Shown: one piece after another, positions 7,864 to 17,161 of the stretch | Layout of the letters: each line of letters starts with the position of its first letter | How positions within the stretch are numbered: the stretch's first letter is position 1 | NCBI GenBank assembly: GCA_963667145.1 | Contig: OY762943.1 | Location: 496,001-560,000 of the forward strand | Direction: 5' to 3' | From: G963667145 sp963667145 | GTDB taxonomy: Bacteria > Cloacimonadota > Cloacimonadia > G963667145 | DNA length: 64,000 nt | Notes under the pieces: model-generated | Seen by the model: the letters and a program-made list of their open reading frames with translations, nothing else | Told to the model about the DNA's origin: nothing | Database searches by the model: none | Translations under genes and position numbers: made by a program

Positions 7864-9989
7864 TTGATTGTCACGTACCACCGTTTTTTGTACATCGTCT
7901 CGCCCTTAGAGATGCTCAACACCACATTGTAAACACCAGTCTCCAAAAACTTGCCTCTGTCGTCTTTGCCATCGAATTTGATGTCGCCTTGAATTGCAGA
8001 TTTCTTGTAATTTCGCAAATTCCTTTTGAGATTGCCCTGCAAATCGTACACCTTGCAGTGAACTCTGGCAATAGAACGAATCTCGGGAACATTGTAGCCT
8101 ATGGTAATAGATTCTCCGCGTCTGATTACCTTCTTGGAAATATTTGTATCAAACCGGTTTTTATATTGATAAACTCTGACAGAATTTGCTTCGCCTGGCG
8201 TTGCCGTGTCCACACATTCTCCCCAAACATTGCCAAGGTCTTGGTAGCCGAATTTCTCCAGCGAAGTCCCTTTCGCCAAATTTATTTTGCCATAGCTCAC
8301 GGAATCGAACTTCGTCCCCCAGCAATCTTCCAAAATCAAAACTTCGTCACTGTTGTTCAAACTCACCAACTTTTCGACCTCAATTATCTTAGAAATATCG
8401 ACTTGTGGATAAAACTGCACGAACGTGCTTAAGTCGTCCGTAATTACCAAATATTCGCCTTTGTCGATTTGTAAATTAAACTTAGTAATGTCGCTTGATT
8501 TATCTCGAATTTGAGCATCGCCAACAACCAACTTCTCAGTACCTTTGTTGTAAAGTTCCAACCACTCTGGCACACCTTTTTTGGGATTGCACATCACCTC
8601 ATTTATCACAATCCCAGCATCAGAGCTAACTGACGACAAAACAATGCAGTTATCACTTTCATCAGCGTCCAATTCACAAGTCAAATTCGCTCTCCAAATT
8701 TGATAAACATCAGAAGAATTTCGGTCACCAAAATCTACCTCAGCACTCTCACCTTTACCCACAAATCCAACTTTGTGTTCAAGCAAAATCGAGTCGTTGC
8801 AACTTAGTGAAATCTTAGCAAAATCTGCTTGTAAATCGAATGTGGATAAGTTGGTGATTTTGGTGTATAACTTTTGGTTCTTCCTATAAAATTCCGATAG
8901 TTTCAGCGAAACAGGAAATTTATTTATCGCTCCAGGAGTTAAAAACTTTGTAGAAGCAAAATCCAAATTACTCCTATCAAAATCAATATCCAAATTTATT
9001 CTTGCCAATGAATTCCCTTCGGAAACATCGTCCGCAAAACTTTCGCCTACTTCCCCATTTTCATTAGTCAATCCGTTTGTGTTTGGACTGTCATACAAAA
9101 GGACATCACAATAACTTGCATCAGGCGAAACCAACTTGACACCATCCGTGGCAGAACCTCCATTCTGAAAAGACAGCTTTTTCACAACATCAAACTCAGG
9201 ATTTGCCCCAATCACAACGAAAGATTTGGCAGAAACCAAACACGAATCGAATTCGTGCAAAAGAGAATAAGAAGTCCCACCAGCATAGATTTGCCAGCCA
9301 CACAGATTTATAGAACTATCCGTGGGATTATAAAACTCCATCCACTCGCTATCTCCATCAGAGCCAGGAGGGTCATAATACAATTCACTAATTTTCATTG
9401 TTTGCCATTTTTCAAAAACAGGTTTTTCTTTCACGTTCGTCTTGCCAGGAGTCGGCTCGGTACATTCCGCAAAATCAACCTCACAATCGTCACAATCTTG
9501 TCCATCAATTTTCCGAGCTAAACTACTTCCCGAAGAAACGTCAGGAGCAAATTTATTCCCAACAGTCCCGTCTTCTATCGCCAAAGAGTTGCTGTTAGGA
9601 CTGTCGTACAAAAGCACATCACAATAACTGCCATCGGAAGAAACCAACTTCACTCCGTCCGTCGCTGAACCACCGTTTTGGAAAGAAAAATCTTTTTGCA
9701 AATCACAAAAATCAGTTGCACCTACAACCAAAAAACTCTTCCCCTCTATTGTTACATCAGGAAATGTATAAACAAGAGTAAAACTGCTTCCTCCCGAATA
9801 AATTTGCCACGATTGCAAATTAACAGCACTATCAGCACAATTGTACAGTTCTATCCACTCCTTGCCAGAGTCAGAACCTTCGGGATCGTAGAGAATCTCA
9901 TTGATTTTCACATTCCCCCAAATGTAACCAAAGCAACAATATACACCTGCAAAACTCAATAGCATTCTCAGTCCTACTCTTCCTTTCAT
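7860..9989 (-). CDS. Secreted protein with three lamin-tail domains and a FlgD-like C-terminus
   Basis: A 709-residue exported protein. A signal peptide (basic N-terminus, hydrophobic core) is followed by three lamin-tail domains at about 27-140, 200-310 and 460-575; each opens with an INEI/ISEL-type strand and a DPEGSD/DPPGSD-like, EWIELYN or EWMEFYN block. A FlgD/Ig-like domain occupies about the last 90 residues, as in cell-envelope or secreted proteins of FCB-type bacteria. Domains 1 and 2 share a 16-residue identical run starting SFQNGG although their DNA has drifted, so the duplication is old and under selection. Surface or extracellular adhesion or binding is the likely role. The ATG at 9989 lacks a clear ribosome site; a Met eight codons later is an alternative. 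Confidence 0.85.
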   Translation of the reverse strand: MKGRVGLRMLLSFAGVYCCFGYIWGNVKINEILYDPEGSDSGKEWIELYNCADSAVNLQSWQIYSGGSSFTLVYTFPDVTIEGKSFLVVGATDFCDLQKDFSFQNGGSATDGVKLVSSDGSYCDVLLYDSPNSNSLAIEDGTVGNKFAPDVSSGSSLARKIDGQDCDDCEVDFAECTEPTPGKTNVKEKPVFEKWQTMKISELYYDPPGSDGDSEWMEFYNPTDSSINLCGWQIYAGGTSYSLLHEFDSCLVSAKSFVVIGANPEFDVVKKLSFQNGGSATDGVKLVSPDASYCDVLLYDSPNTNGLTNENGEVGESFADDVSEGNSLARINLDIDFDRSNLDFASTKFLTPGAINKFPVSLKLSEFYRKNQKLYTKITNLSTFDLQADFAKISLSCNDSILLEHKVGFVGKGESAEVDFGDRNSSDVYQIWRANLTCELDADESDNCIVLSSVSSDAGIVINEVMCNPKKGVPEWLELYNKGTEKLVVGDAQIRDKSSDITKFNLQIDKGEYLVITDDLSTFVQFYPQVDISKIIEVEKLVSLNNSDEVLILEDCWGTKFDSVSYGKINLAKGTSLEKFGYQDLGNVWGECVDTATPGEANSVRVYQYKNRFDTNISKKVIRRGESITIGYNVPEIRSIARVHCKVYDLQGNLKRNLRNYKKSAIQGDIKFDGKDDRGKFLETGVYNVVLSISKGETMYKKRWYVTIK

Positions 9990-10020
9990 AGCAAAAACTA
10001 TTATTTTCGAAATTTTTGTG

Positions 10021-11118
10021 TCAATCCAAAACTACAGAAAAATTGGGCGGTATGCAGTAAAAGTATCCACCCTTGTTAATTTTTTCAATGTCTCTCGAAT
10101 AAAAATCTGTGATGATGGGATTTATATTCATCACCTTATAATTTGGTTTCGAGCAATTTTCTTTCAAAATCTGTTTTGGCGATTTCCCATCTCGTCCTCG
10201 ATTGCCACGGAAATGATTAAAATACAGCGTGTAGCAGTGAGTTTTGCACAGAAAATCTTCGCAACTTCCAAAATCCTCAATCCTATAAAACTCATCTTCA
10301 ATCAAGCAGTGAGCACTCTCAACATCCGAGTTATAAGTCGGACTAGCTTTCGGGATGAGCAAATGCTTCGCACCATTTTCGGCTACCATTTTTTCAAAAT
10401 ATGTAATGCCTTTCTTCTTATTAACGTTCGTGAATTCCGTGCCATTGTCCGTCTGAAAAGCGACTTTGGAAATATCGACTCCACATTTTGCCAAATTTTT
10501 GCACAAATAATCGATATAAATCCCTGTATTAACGCTCGTTTTTTCGTAACAAAATCCAATGAATTGCATCCCCGATTTATAGTCGCGAGCAGTTATTTGA
10601 TACTTCGGGAAATTTTTGTATTTAATCCCCTCAAACAACTCTGGTAAGTCGGTCAGATACTTAATATCAACCTGAAATTTCTCGTAAACTTTTGCTTTTT
10701 TCCGCATCAAACTCAGGTCTTTTCTGCGTTGGTATCGTCTTCTTTTCTTCTTAATCAAACCCTCATCACACAGCTTTTTGTGAACAGTGGAATGCGAGCA
10801 ATTCAGCTGAAGATGGTCAATAATTCGTCGTGAACCCCACAGATTATTGGATTTATTTCGGCACTCTCTAATTTCGTCAACCACTTTGGAATTTATACGA
10901 TTCGGGAAATATTGATTTTTTCGGGACTTGTTATTCAACCCCTCCTCTCCCTTTAAATTATAGGACTTTACCCACTTTCGCACATTTTTCCTGGTGGTGT
11001 TGAATTCACGTGCAGCCTCAGAAATGGACGTCTCTTTGGCGTACTTCACCAACTTTTTTCAGTAATAAACCTTGTACTTTTTATCCATAAAATTCTTATT
11101 GCTTTCGTAATTATTCAT
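10021..11118 (-). pseudogene. Transposase of IS copy 1, early stop codon
   Basis: Equivalent to the 365-residue transposase of copy 2, with an N-terminal HTH, a DDE (rve) core including FQTDNGTEF and a C-terminal glutamate block. Codon 20, CGA (Arg) in copy 2, is TGA here (11059-11061). A GTG at 11052 could restart translation to give 343 residues, so some activity is possible. As in copy 2, the element has no stop codon of its own: the frame leaves the element and ends at a TGA in the flanking DNA. Confidence 0.8.
10028..10043. repeat. Left 16-bp target duplication of IS copy 1
   Basis: The sequence AAAACTACAGAAAAAT is repeated exactly at 11265-11280, on the other side of the element. Confidence 0.85.
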
Positions 11119-11264
11119 AGTGGTCAGATTGAGCTTTCACGAGCTGATTTGACCATTTTTTTCCACAATTTACGTGAAAGTTCTAAGCAATCTCCCCATT
11201 TTTTTATAAACTTTCCTGTTACAAATCGTTAATTTAGGGTGGATACTTTTAGTGTGAACTTTCC
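10044..11264 (-). mobile_element. Insertion sequence, DDE integrase type (copy 1)
   Basis: A 1221-bp element with inner terminal inverted repeats, AGTAAAAGTATCCACCCT on the left and its counterpart with one mismatch on the right; the outermost 12 or so bases match poorly. It is flanked by a perfect 16-bp direct repeat. A near-identical element with a different 16-bp duplication lies at 54119-55338, which fixes both boundaries. The transposase resembles the IS481/IS1202 type; from memory, target duplications of 15-17 bp are a feature of part of the IS1202 family, so that assignment is tentative. Confidence 0.88.
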
Positions 11265-11280
11265 AAAACTACAGAAAAAT
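11265..11280. repeat. Right 16-bp target duplication of IS copy 1
   Basis: Exact copy of the sequence at 10028-10043. Confidence 0.85.
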
Positions 11281-11357
11281 CCAAACTAAATTTCCTTGAC
11301 TACAATCCACAAAACACAAGTAATGGCTCATATTATAGTGTATAAGGAGACTACGAA

Positions 11358-11633
11358 ATGTATAAACATGAAATGCTCGACCAATCAGTAAAATTACTTG
11401 TAAAAAATATGGCTTTTTTAAGAGCTTTAGAAAAAAAAATTACTTCTCCCGATCCAGATTCCATCAATTTGGAAGAAACTACTCAAGCTAATCAACAACA
11501 AGCATCAAGTGGCTTAGACTTTAGCAAAAAGAAAAGTTTGCAAGATGTTCTGAATACTGCTCCCCAAGCTATCGAAAAAGCTGTTGGAGACATGCAAGCA
11601 ATTTGTAAAAATATAGCTTCTTACCTATTCTAA
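11358..11633 (+). CDS. Small hypothetical protein
   Basis: A 91-residue soluble protein, helical at both ends with a Gln/Ser-rich middle. AAGGAG lies 9 nt before the ATG, so it is probably translated. The N-terminal LVKNMAFLRALEKKI segment looks amphipathic and could pack as a coiled coil. I do not recognise the family. It lies 8 bp before the UshA-like gene and probably shares its transcript. Confidence 0.6.
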   Translation: MYKHEMLDQSVKLLVKNMAFLRALEKKITSPDPDSINLEETTQANQQQASSGLDFSKKKSLQDVLNTAPQAIEKAVGDMQAICKNIASYLF

Positions 11634-11641
11634 AAACATCA

Positions 11642-13024
11642 ATGCGTAAACTTACCCTACTATTTTGCTTGTGTTTTGGATTGCTCTTTGGAAAATCCTT
11701 AGTCGAAGTTGATATCGTAGCTTTTCAGCAATTAGCTGGCAGAACTAATACCGCCGAAAGTAGCTACGGTTTCAACGAATTGCATAGCAAAATTTCCTCC
11801 GAGTTCTCTAATTCCATCATAGTTGGATTGGGGAATAATTACTACGGTTCTTTCAGATCTTTACGAAATAAAGATAAATCTGTTGCTATCGAATTGAAGA
11901 AGCTGAACGCCGACCTATGTTTGCTATCTGGCGAGGATTTAATTTGTGGACTGAAAGATTATTTAGAGTATAATGACATTGCTGGCATCAAAACTTTAGG
12001 AGCTAATCTAAAAAGCAATAAAGAGAAAAACCTAAAAGGCATTTTTCCCTCTTTCACCATAGAAAAAAGCGGATATAAAATTTTGTTTATTGGAGGATGT
12101 TCAGAAAATCTATTCATAAACGACGAAATATCCACTTCTTCAATATCTAAAGCGGTTGAAGCAAAAATTAGTGAAGCCGTGAGAACCAAGAATATTCCCA
12201 ATGCTGTGGTCGTTCTGCTTGATATTCCCAACAGTTTTGACGCTTTTGGCAGACAGATTACCAATGAAGCCTTAAGAAAAGTCAGCAAAATTGATGGAGT
12301 TTCAGCCATCATTATGAACGACAATAAATCTTCGTCTTACTCTACAAAAACAAAGTCCATTCCTCTAATCAACACGAGTGTGCAAGAAGGAACAATTTCT
12401 CACGTTAAGCTCAGCTTTGACCCTAAATTCAAATTTTTAGCTTCTGCCAGTTCAGAAATAATCACTCTTGAAAAAAATACCACATCAACTGAAACCCCCG
12501 AAATTGTTGCTACCTCAAACTCCGTTATAAGTCACAAATCTACCCGAAAAAAACCAATCTCTCCATTGGGAAAAATTGTTTGCCGAAATTTGGCTGAAAG
12601 CAGTGGAGCAGATTTTGTGGTACTTCCTCAAAATATTTTCAAGAACTCCTTACCAAATGGAAAAGTTTTTGACAAAGATGTTTATCAAATCTTCAAAACT
12701 GACCATCGCTTGTTTACCGCAAAAGTTAGTGGAAAGAAACTTAAAGAGATTTTTGAGCTTATAATCTTCAAAAACAAACGGTATCAATATTACGCCCCTG
12801 AGTTGAAGCACAATCAAAGCGAAATTACTTCTCTTAAATGTTCGGGATTTTTTGGTCTTTCTCAGATCAAAGACTATTCCCAATACTCCGTAGTAACAAC
12901 TCAAGAGGGGTTTGACGAATTTCTAACAGACGGAAATAAAAAAAATTCTCTCAACAAATCTCTAATCTCTTCTCTTTTGGAGGAATTGAGAGGAAAAATT
13001 CTTTCTGCAGATCTCCAAAATTAA
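11642..13024 (+). CDS. Exported UshA/5'-nucleotidase-like protein lacking catalytic motifs
   Basis: A 460-residue protein with a clear signal peptide. The C-terminal third follows the 5'-nucleotidase C-terminal domain pattern: PLGKIVCRNLAE, GADFVVL, a dv-x-x-xf stretch and VSGKKLKEIFE. The first 230 residues have the length and strand order of the metallophosphatase domain, but where active enzymes carry the metal-binding DxH and GNHE boxes this one has VDIVAFQQ and LLSGEDL. It is therefore probably a non-catalytic relative, perhaps a binding or scaffold protein in the periplasm. It lies just upstream of murI. Confidence 0.62.
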   Translation: MRKLTLLFCLCFGLLFGKSLVEVDIVAFQQLAGRTNTAESSYGFNELHSKISSEFSNSIIVGLGNNYYGSFRSLRNKDKSVAIELKKLNADLCLLSGEDLICGLKDYLEYNDIAGIKTLGANLKSNKEKNLKGIFPSFTIEKSGYKILFIGGCSENLFINDEISTSSISKAVEAKISEAVRTKNIPNAVVVLLDIPNSFDAFGRQITNEALRKVSKIDGVSAIIMNDNKSSSYSTKTKSIPLINTSVQEGTISHVKLSFDPKFKFLASASSEIITLEKNTTSTETPEIVATSNSVISHKSTRKKPISPLGKIVCRNLAESSGADFVVLPQNIFKNSLPNGKVFDKDVYQIFKTDHRLFTAKVSGKKLKEIFELIIFKNKRYQYYAPELKHNQSEITSLKCSGFFGLSQIKDYSQYSVVTTQEGFDEFLTDGNKKNSLNKSLISSLLEELRGKILSADLQN

Positions 13025-13030
13025 ACTTTG

Positions 13031-13807
13031 ATGAAACCTATTGGTATTTTTGATTCTGGCGTTGGCGGTTTGACCATTTTCAAAGAGATTCGCAAGGTTT
13101 TTCCTCACGACGACATTATTTATTTGGGCGACACAGCTCGACTTCCCTACGGAACCAAAAGCAAAGAAAGTATAATTAAGTTTTCTAGGGAAAATGTTCG
13201 ATTCTTGCTCTCAAAAGATGTTAAAATAATTGTAGTTGCTTGTAATACCGCCAGTGCGTTGGCTATAGATGAATTGGAAAAAGAGTTTGATATTCCTATC
13301 ATCGGTGTAATCAAAATCGGAGCAAAGTTGGCTGCTGACATCAGCAAGAACAAAAAAATCGGAATTATCGGCACGATTGCTACCGTCAAAAGCAAAGCCT
13401 ATTCCACCGAGCTAACTGCACTCGACAACACTATTCAAACACACAGCAAAAGCTGTCCGATGTTTGTTCCTTTGGTGGAAAACGGATACGAAAATCACGA
13501 AATTGCCAAAATTCTGATAGAGGAACATTTGCAAGATTTTCCCGACATCGACACCTTAATCTTGGGTTGCACGCACTATCCCGTGCTGAAAGAGAGAATT
13601 AACGAATATTTTCAAGGGAAAATCAACTTGGTTGATTCTGGTGTTGCAATTAGTAATTTCTTAAAAACAAGAATAAAGCCATCTACCAAAAATAAAATCG
13701 GCAAAAATCAATTTTTTGTTACGGACGACCAAGAAAATTTTTTGCTTTTATCTCGAAAAATCTTAAACGACCCTAACATCAAGCTGGAGCATGTCAATCT
13801 TATCTAA
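13031..13807 (+). CDS. murI: Glutamate racemase
   Basis: A 258-residue glutamate racemase, which makes D-glutamate for peptidoglycan. The N-terminal GIFDSGVGGLT block, the first catalytic cysteine in ACNTAS near residue 70 and the second in GCTHYP near 180 are all present. The ATG at 13031 is chosen over the adjacent TTG codon; no strong ribosome site precedes either. Its 3' end overlaps the start of the next membrane-protein gene by 17 bp. Confidence 0.95.
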   Translation: MKPIGIFDSGVGGLTIFKEIRKVFPHDDIIYLGDTARLPYGTKSKESIIKFSRENVRFLLSKDVKIIVVACNTASALAIDELEKEFDIPIIGVIKIGAKLAADISKNKKIGIIGTIATVKSKAYSTELTALDNTIQTHSKSCPMFVPLVENGYENHEIAKILIEEHLQDFPDIDTLILGCTHYPVLKERINEYFQGKINLVDSGVAISNFLKTRIKPSTKNKIGKNQFFVTDDQENFLLLSRKILNDPNIKLEHVNLI

Positions 13808-14375
13808 GCAAAACATCTTTGCCAAAATTATTTTTTGTCTATATTTTTTTTACCCGCTCATTTCGTTAAACAAAATTTCAATTTCTCTCGTTCTAATTTT
13901 TCTCTTATTAAAACCATCACTCTACAAAAATTGGTTTATCATCGTAATCAAATTCCTACCACTATTCTCATTCTACTTAGGATTTGCACTCTTGCAAGGG
14001 AAAAGCGGTCATCAGGAACTCATTTTAATCAGCAAGCTGTCACTTATTTTGTTACTATCCATTTATTTAAGCAAGTCCACTTCTATCGAAAATTTTTGCT
14101 CAGACTTACATTTTTTTGGCAAAAAGCTCCTGCTCCCTCTACTAATAATTGAATTCATAGACACAATTTTGAAAAATAAAAAGAAATTTATTTTGAATTA
14201 CCGTGATTTTTTCAACAACAACTTCTTTTTTCAGTTGGAAAAAAAATCTATACGAAATCTTAAACTGTGTATGCCCCGCAAATTTTCGTGGACTGCAAAC
14301 GGTTATATAGCCTTGTTTATATTGACAAATTCCCTCTTGCAAAATTTTTCTGACTTAAATAACATTTTTTTTTAG
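13791..14375 (+). CDS. Hypothetical membrane protein
   Basis: A 194-residue, very AT-rich reading frame with three or four hydrophobic segments in the first 120 residues and a basic, Phe/Asn/Lys-rich C-terminal part. It starts at an ATG inside the end of murI, with CTGGAG just upstream, and ends 12 bp before purU. No family recognised. The position between two conserved genes and the overlap with murI argue that it is real and cotranscribed. Confidence 0.55.
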   Translation: MSILSKQNIFAKIIFCLYFFYPLISLNKISISLVLIFLLLKPSLYKNWFIIVIKFLPLFSFYLGFALLQGKSGHQELILISKLSLILLLSIYLSKSTSIENFCSDLHFFGKKLLLPLLIIEFIDTILKNKKKFILNYRDFFNNNFFFQLEKKSIRNLKLCMPRKFSWTANGYIALFILTNSLLQNFSDLNNIFF

Positions 14376-14387
14376 AAAGGGCTTATC

Positions 14388-15233
14388 ATGAATTCACATG
14401 CGATACTTTTAATCAGTTGTCACGACCAAATGGGAATCAGTGCCAAAGTTACTGCATTTTTGGCGAAATACAAGGGAAATATTGTTGAAATTGAACAACA
14501 TGTGGAAGACGACAAGTTTTTCATGAGAGCAAGGTGGTCTCTTTGCGATTTTGAATTGAAGAGAGAAAACATTGAAGCCAAATTCGATGACGAGGTGGCA
14601 TCTTACCTAACTGATGCAAAGTTTCAATTTTTCTTTACGGATACAAAGCCCAGATTAGCGATTTTTGTTTCCAAAGCCTCGCATTGCCTGTTCGATATAC
14701 TTTCACGAAGAAGCTCGTTTCCCATGGAGATTTCTCTCATCATTTCCAATCATGACAAGTTAGAACCAATCGCCAAATCTTTTGGCATCCCTTTTTTCTA
14801 TTTGCCTGTTACCAAAGAAAATAAAGCAGAAGTAGAAAAAAAACAATTAGAATTATTAAAAGAAAACGATATAACTCTTGTTGTTTTAGCAAGATATATG
14901 CAAATATTGTCTAACCAAATTATCGAGAAATTCCCCAACAGAATTATCAACATTCATCACTCATTTTTGCCAGCATTTCCTGGAGCCAAACCTTATCATC
15001 AAGCGTTTGCCAAAGGCGTGAAAATAATTGGGGCAACCAGTCACTATGTGACGGAGCAATTGGACGAAGGTCCGATAATAGAGCAAGATGTTGCCAGAGT
15101 TTCGCACAGTGACTCGGTAAACGAACTGATTAGGAAAGGGAAAGATTTGGAAAAAATCGTGCTATCTAGGGCAATTTACAACCACATCAATCACAAAATA
15201 ATCACGCACAAAAACAAAACTTTTATTCTCTAA
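14388..15233 (+). CDS. purU: Formyltetrahydrofolate deformylase
   Basis: A 281-residue enzyme that hydrolyses 10-formyl-THF to THF and formate, supplying formate for purine synthesis and balancing one-carbon units. It has an N-terminal ACT domain (about 1-80) and a C-terminal formyl transferase-like domain with NIHHSFLPAFPGA and the catalytic Asp in LDEGPIIEQD. The start ATG follows AAAGGG. The stop overlaps the end of convergent purB by 4 bp. Confidence 0.95.
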   Translation: MNSHAILLISCHDQMGISAKVTAFLAKYKGNIVEIEQHVEDDKFFMRARWSLCDFELKRENIEAKFDDEVASYLTDAKFQFFFTDTKPRLAIFVSKASHCLFDILSRRSSFPMEISLIISNHDKLEPIAKSFGIPFFYLPVTKENKAEVEKKQLELLKENDITLVVLARYMQILSNQIIEKFPNRIINIHHSFLPAFPGAKPYHQAFAKGVKIIGATSHYVTEQLDEGPIIEQDVARVSHSDSVNELIRKGKDLEKIVLSRAIYNHINHKIITHKNKTFIL

Positions 15234-16519
15234 CTGCCAAAAACCCTAACGAATATTTTGTCCACATTCCGCAAAAAAGAGGCTTCCGAAAAGATTTCAT
15301 CTATAGCTTCTTCGGACAGATTTATCTCGGAATTTGCTTTAACTAACTCTTTCAAATCAATCTTCTCGTCCCACGCTTGATGAGCCAGTTTTTGCACCAA
15401 ATAATAAGCTTCTTCCCGCAACATTCCTGACTTGGTCAAAGCCAACATCAGCTTTTGGGAAAACACAATCCCTTTGGTTTTGTTCAAATTATCTTTCAAA
15501 TTGTCTTCCAAGACATTTATATTTTGCAAAATTTTTAGTAATCTCGCCAACATGTAATCTACCAAAATAGAGCTATCCGCCAAAGTTACTCGCTCGCAAG
15601 AGGAATTGGACAAATCCCGCTCATGCCACAAAGCTACATTCTCCATTCCAGCAAGAGCGTAACCACGAACAATTCGCGACAATCCAGTAATATTTTCCGC
15701 AGAAATCGGATTTCTTTTGTGAGGCATCGCCGAAGAACCTTTTTGCCCTTTGCTAAATCCTTCCTCCAACTCCCTAATCTCAGTCCTTTGCAAATTCCGC
15801 AACTCAACAGCAACTTTTTCCATACAAGAAGCGAGCAAAGCACAAAAATTCAAGTATTCAGAATGCCTGTCTCTCTGCAAAATTTGTGTGGAAATCTTGG
15901 CAAAATTCAACCCCAAGAAAGATAGAGCTTTCTCCTCTACCTCAGGTTCTGTGGAAGAAAATGTGCCCACAGCACCAGAAAGTTTGCCAACAGCAACTCG
16001 CTCCCTCAACTGCTCCAATCTCTGGCTATTCCGATTAAAATCTTCGTACCAAAGAGCAAATTTCAACCCGAGGCTAATAGGCTCAGCGTGAACGCCGTGA
16101 GTTCTGCCCATTTGTGGTAAATCTTTGTAGCGATATGCCAACTCCTTGAGCCTATCCATCAGCGATGCAATGCCTTCGGAAATTATATCCAAAGATTCCG
16201 AAAACTGCAATCCCAAAGCGGAATCGAGAACATCGGAAGAGGTAAGTCCAACATGTACATAGCGAGAATTATCGCCCACATTTTCGGCAACATTTGTCAA
16301 AAAAGCTATCACATCGTGCTTAACATCTTTTTCAATTTCCCTCAGTCGAGATAAAGTGTAAGAAGCTTTTCTCTCTATCTCTTCGAATGCTTCATGCGGA
16401 ATAATGCCCAATTCAGCTTTTGCTTTGCAAACGGCAATTTCCACCGCCAACATCTTGTCAAACTTGCTCTCGTCACTCCATACCCGAGCCATTTTTTCTC
16501 TGGAATATCTGTCTATCAT
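15230..16519 (-). CDS. purB: Adenylosuccinate lyase
   Basis: A 429-residue fumarase/aspartase-superfamily enzyme that cleaves SAICAR and adenylosuccinate in purine synthesis. It shows the superfamily signature GSSAMPHKRNP near residue 265, the TSSDVLDSA block near 95 and GRTHGVHAEP near 140 with the catalytic histidine. Length is typical of bacterial PurB. It lies convergent with purU, so two folate/purine genes meet tail to tail. Confidence 0.96.
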   Translation of the reverse strand: MIDRYSREKMARVWSDESKFDKMLAVEIAVCKAKAELGIIPHEAFEEIERKASYTLSRLREIEKDVKHDVIAFLTNVAENVGDNSRYVHVGLTSSDVLDSALGLQFSESLDIISEGIASLMDRLKELAYRYKDLPQMGRTHGVHAEPISLGLKFALWYEDFNRNSQRLEQLRERVAVGKLSGAVGTFSSTEPEVEEKALSFLGLNFAKISTQILQRDRHSEYLNFCALLASCMEKVAVELRNLQRTEIRELEEGFSKGQKGSSAMPHKRNPISAENITGLSRIVRGYALAGMENVALWHERDLSNSSCERVTLADSSILVDYMLARLLKILQNINVLEDNLKDNLNKTKGIVFSQKLMLALTKSGMLREEAYYLVQKLAHQAWDEKIDLKELVKANSEINLSEEAIDEIFSEASFLRNVDKIFVRVFGS

Positions 16520-16540
16520 CTCACTTAAAACCTTTCAATT

Positions 16541-17161
16541 TCATTCAACAACAACCTGAGGCAAAATGCTTTCCAATTTCTTTGTGCCAATGCCTTTGAC
16601 GTTGATTAAATCTTTAGTCGATTTGAACTTGCCATGTTCATTTCTATAATTCACAATCTTCTCCGCTGTCGCTTTGCCGATGCCTTTAATCGTGGTCAGC
16701 TCTTCAACTCCAGCGGTATTCAGATTAACAGATGTAGCCCTTCTGTCGTACTCTGTATCTGCTTTCTTTTCTTGCGATATTTTTTTGGTATGATTTGCAC
16801 CAAAAGGAACAAAGAACTCTTTTAGTTTGTCAAATTTGGCAGGACCAATCCCCTTGACCGTCATCAAATCTTCCAAGGAAGCAAATTCTGCACGGACAGC
16901 AATAATTTTGGCAGCTGTTTTCGTTCCTATTCCAGGTACCATTTCCAGCTCTTTTGCCGAAGCTGATCTCACGTCAATCATCACCTTAGCATCGACTTTG
17001 ACGGCTTCGCTTATTTCTTCGGCTATTTCTTTTTGATTTTTAGGCTCGTATGAAAAGAGGTTTAGAACTTTGCCAAAAGCAAAAAAAATGACCAAAAAGA
17101 GAAGAATTCGTTGTTGAGTTTTGGTCAAAAAGTTGTCAAAAAAGTTGCTAAACCTTTCCAT
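16541..17161 (-). CDS. Membrane-anchored helix-hairpin-helix protein, ComEA-like
   Basis: A 206-residue protein with one N-terminal transmembrane segment (about 16-36) and two ComEA-type helix-hairpin-helix regions: the first carries VPGIGTKTAAKI and VKGIGPAKF, the second NLNTAG, IKGIGKATAEKI and VKGIGTKKL. ComEA proteins bind double-stranded DNA in the periplasm during DNA uptake; two tandem HhH units are a variant. Whether this organism is competent cannot be told here. Its start overlaps the end of moaB by 14 bp. Confidence 0.85.
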   Translation of the reverse strand: MERFSNFFDNFLTKTQQRILLFLVIFFAFGKVLNLFSYEPKNQKEIAEEISEAVKVDAKVMIDVRSASAKELEMVPGIGTKTAAKIIAVRAEFASLEDLMTVKGIGPAKFDKLKEFFVPFGANHTKKISQEKKADTEYDRRATSVNLNTAGVEELTTIKGIGKATAEKIVNYRNEHGKFKSTKDLINVKGIGTKKLESILPQVVVE

